Shown here piece after piece: positions 53,821 to 57,799 of a stretch of DNA of 57,799 nt; position 1 is the stretch's first letter, and each line of letters opens with the position of its first letter. A program made the translations under genes and the position numbers. This DNA comes from Catenulispora pinistramenti. Lineage in GTDB: Bacteria > Actinomycetota > Actinomycetes > Streptomycetales > Catenulisporaceae. Under the pieces are notes generated by a model. The model saw nothing but the letters and a program-made list of their open reading frames with translations. It was not told where the DNA came from and ran no database searches. The stretch is from the NCBI RefSeq assembly GCF_018274385.1, contig NZ_JAAFYZ010000045.1, positions 1 to 57,799 on the forward strand, in the 5' to 3' direction.

Positions 53821-54963
53821 ATGAAGCTCGACCTGCTGTACGAGATCGACGTGCCCAAGCCCTGGGCCAAGCCGCACCCCTACGGCCAGCGGGAGGCCGA
53901 GCAGCGGGCGTACCGCGAGGCCTTGGAGCAGATCAAGCTCGGCGACAAGCTCGGCTTCTCCACCACCTGGCACGTGGAGCACCACTTCCGGGAGGGGCGG
54001 TCGCACTCGCCGGCGCCGGAGGTCATCATCGGGGCGCTTTCGCAGTGCACGGAACAGATCCGGCTCGGGTTCGGTGTCACGTTGATGCCGCACGCGTTCA
54101 CGCCGCCGATGCGGGTGGCCGAGAAGGTCGCCACCGCGGACATCCTGTCCGGGGGGCGGGTCGAGTGGGGGACCGGGCGGTCCACGCCGATGGAGCAGAC
54201 CGCGTTCGGGGTGGACCGTGAGGCCTCGCGGGCGCAGTGGGAGGAGGCGATCCAGGCCGTCGTCGGGATGTGGGAGGAGGAGTACTTCGAGTTCCACGGC
54301 AAGTACCTCGACTTCCCGCGGCGGATGGTGACGCCCAAGCCGGTGCAGGATCCGCACCCGCCGTGCTGGATGGCCGCCACGTCCGAGGGGTCGTCGGCGG
54401 TGGCCGGGGAGAAGGGCCTGGGGCTGCTGTCGTTCTCGATCCTGCAGCCGATCCACAAGATGGCCGAGCACATCCGGCTGTACCGGGCCGCGGCCGCGGC
54501 GCCGAAGCCGATCACCCGGGTCACCACCAACCGGGTGGCCGCCTACACCCTCGTGCACTGCGAGGAGTCGATGGCCAAGTGCGAGGAGTCGGGGATCTGG
54601 GACTCGGTCTGGTGGTGGTACAAGAACATCGCCGAGTTCACCGCCGAGTGGGAGCTGCCGCACCTGTCACAGCAGGAGCGGGACAAGGTGTTCCCGTACC
54701 TGATGCAGCAGGCGGACGGGAACTTCGACCCGAAGTCGTTCAGCGACCACGACATGATCGTCGTCGGCGACCCGGAGCAGTGCTACGCCAAGATGCTCAA
54801 GTACGCGGAGCTCGGCGTGGACCAGCTGATCTGCTACGTCCAGTTCGGCTACCTGCCGCACGAGTCGGTCATGAAGACCATCGAGCTGCTGGGCAAGGAA
54901 GTGCTGCCGGCGCTGGCCAAGGAAGGCGTCGACGCCACCATCAAGCCGGCTCCGGCCTCCTGA
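53821..54963 (+). CDS. LLM-class flavin-dependent oxidoreductase
   Basis: A 380-residue luciferase-like monooxygenase. Seen: FSTTWHVEHHFREGRSHSPAPE, LGFGVTLMPHAFTPPMRVAEK, DILSGGRVEWGTGRSTPMEQ and a typical VVGDPEQCYAKMLKYAELGVD segment near the C-terminus. It would use reduced flavin to oxidise an unknown substrate. The ATG at 53821 has GGAGG with 7-base spacing; a GTG at 53815 in the same frame was rejected for that reason. The 145 bp after the GH89 gene show no other feature. Followed by the SDR gene after 25 bp. Confidence 0.87.
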   Translation: MKLDLLYEIDVPKPWAKPHPYGQREAEQRAYREALEQIKLGDKLGFSTTWHVEHHFREGRSHSPAPEVIIGALSQCTEQIRLGFGVTLMPHAFTPPMRVAEKVATADILSGGRVEWGTGRSTPMEQTAFGVDREASRAQWEEAIQAVVGMWEEEYFEFHGKYLDFPRRMVTPKPVQDPHPPCWMAATSEGSSAVAGEKGLGLLSFSILQPIHKMAEHIRLYRAAAAAPKPITRVTTNRVAAYTLVHCEESMAKCEESGIWDSVWWWYKNIAEFTAEWELPHLSQQERDKVFPYLMQQADGNFDPKSFSDHDMIVVGDPEQCYAKMLKYAELGVDQLICYVQFGYLPHESVMKTIELLGKEVLPALAKEGVDATIKPAPAS

Positions 54964-54988
54964 CCCGCGGGCGAGAGGGCTGATTCCC

Positions 54989-55792
54989 ATGACCCGTACC
55001 GATGACAGCGAAGTCCCCGACTACCGCTCCCGGCTCAGCCTGGACGGCAAGAACTTCATCGTGCTCGGCGCCGGGCAGGGCATCGGACGGCAGGCCGCGC
55101 ACGCGCTGGCCGCGGTCGGTGCCAAGGTGTTCTGTGTCGATCTGGACGCCGGGCTGGCCGACGACATCGCCAAGGAGGTCGGCGGTGTCCCGTGGGCCGG
55201 CGACGCGATCGAGCAGGCCTCGGCCGAGCGCCTGTATCAGGACGCGGACAGCGCGCTGGGCCGCATCGACGGCATTGTGGACATCATCGGCATGGCGAAG
55301 TACGCCGGGCTGCTGGAGAGCGACCAGGACAGCTGGGAGTGGCACCACGGCATCGTGCTCCAGCACGCGGTCAATGCGATCCGCTTCGGCGCCCCGCGCA
55401 TGATCGCCACCGGCGGCGGGGTGCTGACGGTCGTCGCCTCTGTTTCCGGGATGCAGTCCGCGCCCTCACACGGCGCGTACGGCGCGTACAAGGCGGCCCT
55501 GATGTCGCTGGTGCGAACGGCAGCCGTCGAGCTGGGACCCAAGGGGTTGCGGGTGAACGCCGTGGCCCCGGGCCTGGTCATGACACCGCGGGTGGCCGGA
55601 TACCTTAGCGCGGCGGAGAAGGAACGCGGCGCTCGTAACGCTCCGCTGCGCCGATCTGCGTTTCCGTCGGACATCGCGGAAGTCATCTTGTTCTTGTGCA
55701 CAGGCTTGTCGTCGTATATCACTGGGCAAACGATCGTCGTTGACGGCGGAGTCTCGGCCAAGTTCGGATACTCCTTGCCCGGAGAGGATTGA
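54989..55792 (+). CDS. short-chain dehydrogenase/reductase
   Basis: A 267-residue classical SDR: FIVLGAGQGIGRQAAH (GAGQGIG, residues 27-33), FCVDLD for the coenzyme ribose, ASVSGMQSAPSHGAYGAYKAA with catalytic Ser, Tyr164 and Lys168, and VNAVAPGLVMTPR, then ITGQTIVVDGG. An Asp after the second strand (VDLD) suggests NAD. GAGAGGG before the ATG. Coupled in position with the LLM oxidoreductase; together they may oxidise a common substrate. The substrate is unknown. Confidence 0.88.
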   Translation: MTRTDDSEVPDYRSRLSLDGKNFIVLGAGQGIGRQAAHALAAVGAKVFCVDLDAGLADDIAKEVGGVPWAGDAIEQASAERLYQDADSALGRIDGIVDIIGMAKYAGLLESDQDSWEWHHGIVLQHAVNAIRFGAPRMIATGGGVLTVVASVSGMQSAPSHGAYGAYKAALMSLVRTAAVELGPKGLRVNAVAPGLVMTPRVAGYLSAAEKERGARNAPLRRSAFPSDIAEVILFLCTGLSSYITGQTIVVDGGVSAKFGYSLPGED

Positions 55793-55801
55793 TACTCATC
55801 G

Positions 55802-56878
55802 ATGACGGCTCACAACGGCGTGGGTGACAGCGCGCATACCGAAATGTCCAACGCCGACCGGAGCCAGCGCGGGGGCACCTCCCGGCACGCGTCCGTGGAG
55901 CCCTATCTGACCGGTTGCGCCTGGCCGCCGGGCCAGGGCGCGGTCTATCCACGCGCCGACCCGCGCGACTTCTCCCGGCTGCCGATCGACACCTGGGGGA
56001 CCGCCACGGTCCCGGTCGGCGTGCGGCTGGAGTTCTCCGGGGCGGCGCGGGCGGTGCAGATCGCCTACCGGACCAAGACCGCGGACCTCGGGTACCGCGG
56101 CGACGGGGCGGGCACGTTCTTCGCCGCCTACCAGGGCGAGAAGTTCATCTCCTACGCCGACGCGATGCTCGGCGACGGGATGGCCGTGCTCGACCTGGCC
56201 GAGGCCGACGAGTCGCTGCCGGTCACGGTCTACCTGCCCGAGGGCATGAAGCCGGAGATCGTCTCGCTGCGCGCCACGCAAGGGGAACTGCTCCCGGCGC
56301 CCAAGCAGCCGCGCTGGATCTGTTACGGCGACTCGATCGCCGAGGGCTGGTCCGCCTCCGAACCCGCGCTGTCCTGGCCGGCCATCGCCGGCCGGGTGCA
56401 CGGGCTGGACGTGGTCAACCTCGGCTACGCCGGTGCGGCCCGCGGTGAGATCGTCTCGGCCGAGCAGATCGCGGCACTGGATCCGCCGGCGGTCATCTCC
56501 GTCAACCACGGCACGAACTGCTGGACCCGGATCCCGCACAGCGCCACCATGATGATGGCCGGGATGGACGCGTTCCTGCGGGTGGTGCGCGAGGGGCACC
56601 CGGGTGTGCCGATCGTGGTCTGCTCGCCGGTGCTGCGGCCGGATGCCGAGGAGACCCGGAACAAGCTGGGCGCGACGCTGGAGGATCTGCGCGAGGCGAT
56701 CGAGGACGTGGTCGTCAGCCGCCGCGAGCGCGGTGACCGCGACCTGTACCTGGTCCGCGGCGGCGGCGTGCTGCGCGCCGAACACCTCGCCGACGGCATC
56801 CACCCCGGCGACGAAGGACACCGGATCATGGCGCGGGCGTTCGGGGACCCCATCGCCGAGCGCGTGACGAGAGAGTAA
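55802..56878 (+). CDS. SGNH/GDSL hydrolase with N-terminal beta domain
   Basis: A 358-residue protein with an N-terminal beta-rich domain (about 60-165) and a C-terminal SGNH hydrolase: WICYGDSIAEGWSA (Ser178), NLGYAGAARGE, NHGTN (Asn239) and DGIHPGDEGH (Asp331, His334). Carbohydrate esterases of this two-domain kind remove acetyl groups from sugars, so it may deacetylate a glycan. No signal peptide is clear, so it may act in the cytoplasm. ATG 55802, 9 bases after the SDR stop; a further in-frame ATG is 15 codons on. Confidence 0.83.
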   Translation: MTAHNGVGDSAHTEMSNADRSQRGGTSRHASVEPYLTGCAWPPGQGAVYPRADPRDFSRLPIDTWGTATVPVGVRLEFSGAARAVQIAYRTKTADLGYRGDGAGTFFAAYQGEKFISYADAMLGDGMAVLDLAEADESLPVTVYLPEGMKPEIVSLRATQGELLPAPKQPRWICYGDSIAEGWSASEPALSWPAIAGRVHGLDVVNLGYAGAARGEIVSAEQIAALDPPAVISVNHGTNCWTRIPHSATMMMAGMDAFLRVVREGHPGVPIVVCSPVLRPDAEETRNKLGATLEDLREAIEDVVVSRRERGDRDLYLVRGGGVLRAEHLADGIHPGDEGHRIMARAFGDPIAERVTRE

Positions 56879-56892
56879 GAGGACGGGAGACC

Positions 56893-57799
56893 ATGGCACG
56901 TCCGGCCCCGGCCGTGGACCGCACGGTGGCGGTGCTGAACCTACTCGCCGCCCACCCCGACACGGCCTTCTCCCTGTCGGAGATGTGCCGCCGGCTGGAC
57001 ATCAACAAGGCCACCGCCCACGCGATGCTGACGGCCCTGGCCGACTCCGGCTTCCTGCTGCGCAACCCGCGCGACAAGTCGTACACCCTGGGCCCGGCCC
57101 TGATCGCCCTGGGCTCGGCCGCCGCCGCCCGCCGCCTGGAACTCGTGGAGTTCGCCCGCGCACCCATGCAGGCCCTGGCCGCCGCCACCGGCCTGCAGTG
57201 CGTGGTGTCCTCGGCGATGGGCGAGGAGATCGTCTTCCTGGCGGTGGCCGGCGAGGTGGTCCCCTTCGGCCCGCACGTCCGCGTCGGCCAACGGATACCG
57301 CTCGCACCGCCGATCGGCACGGTGTTCATGGCCTGGTCCCTACCCGACGAGGTGGACACCTGGCTGCACCGCGCCGCCGGCAGCCCACTGACGGAGCCGG
57401 AGCTGGAGCGCTTCCGCAACGGAGTACGCGCGGTGCGGCGGCGAGGCTACTCGGTAGGGCTGGAGCCGGACGTGCTCGGGGTACGCCTCGGGCAGTCGCT
57501 GGACGACCACGAGGCAGTACCGCCACTGCTCGCGGAGCTGTCGCACACCTCGTACCTGATGGACGACTTCGGCGGCAGCACCCACCGCATCGGGCACCTG
57601 GCAGCACCGGTCTTCGGGCCGGACGAACGGGTGGCGATGGTACTGACGCTGTACGGCTTCCAGAAGCAGCTCAGCGGCACGGACATCGACGGCCTGGCCG
57701 CGCGACTGACCGGGACCACGCGGGAGATCACGTTCGCGGTGCGGGGGCCCCCGATGTTCTTCCGGTACCGGATCCAGGACTCGGGGTTGATCGGCTCGC
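56893..57799 (+). CDS. IclR-family transcriptional regulator, cut by window end
   Basis: 302 codons are visible and no stop is reached. The N-terminal winged helix (about residues 8-62) contains VDRTVAVLNLLAAHPDTAF, SLSEMCRRLDINKATAHAML and SGFLLRNPRDKSYTLGPALI. The IclR effector-binding domain follows (EEIVFLAVAGEV, RVGQRIPLAPPIGTVFMAW, and RRRGYSVGLE). ATG 56893 has GGGAGA close upstream, and the gene begins 15 bases after the SGNH stop, so it is the last known gene of the catabolic run and probably regulates it. Confidence 0.9.
   Translation, partial: MARPAPAVDRTVAVLNLLAAHPDTAFSLSEMCRRLDINKATAHAMLTALADSGFLLRNPRDKSYTLGPALIALGSAAAARRLELVEFARAPMQALAAATGLQCVVSSAMGEEIVFLAVAGEVVPFGPHVRVGQRIPLAPPIGTVFMAWSLPDEVDTWLHRAAGSPLTEPELERFRNGVRAVRRRGYSVGLEPDVLGVRLGQSLDDHEAVPPLLAELSHTSYLMDDFGGSTHRIGHLAAPVFGPDERVAMVLTLYGFQKQLSGTDIDGLAARLTGTTREITFAVRGPPMFFRYRIQDSGLIGS

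Overview
The window is high-GC DNA from an actinobacterium. GTG starts and overlapping ATGA/GTGA gene junctions are common. Several genes have a -10-like hexamer only 6-9 bases before the start codon, which suggests leaderless mRNAs. Most of it (about 0.2-51.2 kb) is a locus for cell-surface glycan synthesis. A set of decaprenyl-phosphate-arabinose genes (UbiA-type phosphoribosyltransferase, AftA-like and AftB-like arabinosyltransferases) points to an arabinose-containing envelope. The strand pattern and gene set would fit a Catenulispora-like, non-mycolate actinomycete, but the genus is an inference. No rRNA, tRNA or CRISPR array was seen.

Layout. 0.2-3.9 kb: dTDP-L-rhamnose synthesis (rfbC, rfbA, rfbB, rfbD), beside a 12-bp tandem repeat. 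4.0-19.7 kb: an HdeD-like membrane protein, three related RfbF-type rhamnosyltransferases, two GT2 enzymes of a second kind, one DPM-like GT2 with a DUF2304 partner, two Wzx-like flippases, two DUF2142 membrane proteins and a large polytopic protein. These look like the assembly and export part of a rhamnose-containing polysaccharide pathway. 19.9-25.6 kb: an island of different character. It holds a secreted CHAP-domain protein with fourteen propeller-type repeats, a 56-aa secreted peptide with a duplicated GFGWD motif, a 96-aa partner, and a divergent TrmB/LuxR-type regulator. This is the best candidate for an undescribed system.

25.8-42.6 kb: mostly minus-strand glycan genes. They are an AftA-like transferase, a membrane-protein/polyprenol-phosphate-mannose-synthase fusion, two acyltransferase-3 proteins, galE, a second GT2/DUF2304 pair, an NAD-sugar epimerase, a GT2, a UDP-sugar dehydrogenase, an AftB-like transferase and UbiA. 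A probable 196-bp MITE-like element sits exactly at the aftB stop codon. 42.8-51.2 kb: plus-strand GT-C-like membrane proteins (PIG-V-like, DUF2079 with an apparent N-terminal frameshift, and two larger ones), interrupted by an orphan MsiK/UgpC-type sugar ABC ATPase flanked by strong hairpins.

51.4 kb to the end: a separate catabolic-looking run of a GH89 alpha-N-acetylglucosaminidase, a luciferase-like flavin oxidoreductase, an SDR, an SGNH hydrolase and an IclR regulator cut by the window edge.

Together, nucleotide sugars (dTDP-rhamnose, UDP-galactose, a UDP-uronate, DP-arabinose, polyprenyl-P-mannose) would feed cytoplasmic GT2 enzymes, flippases would export lipid-linked products, and GT-C enzymes and acyltransferases would finish them outside. 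No initiating phosphoglycosyltransferase or LCP-type ligase was recognised here.
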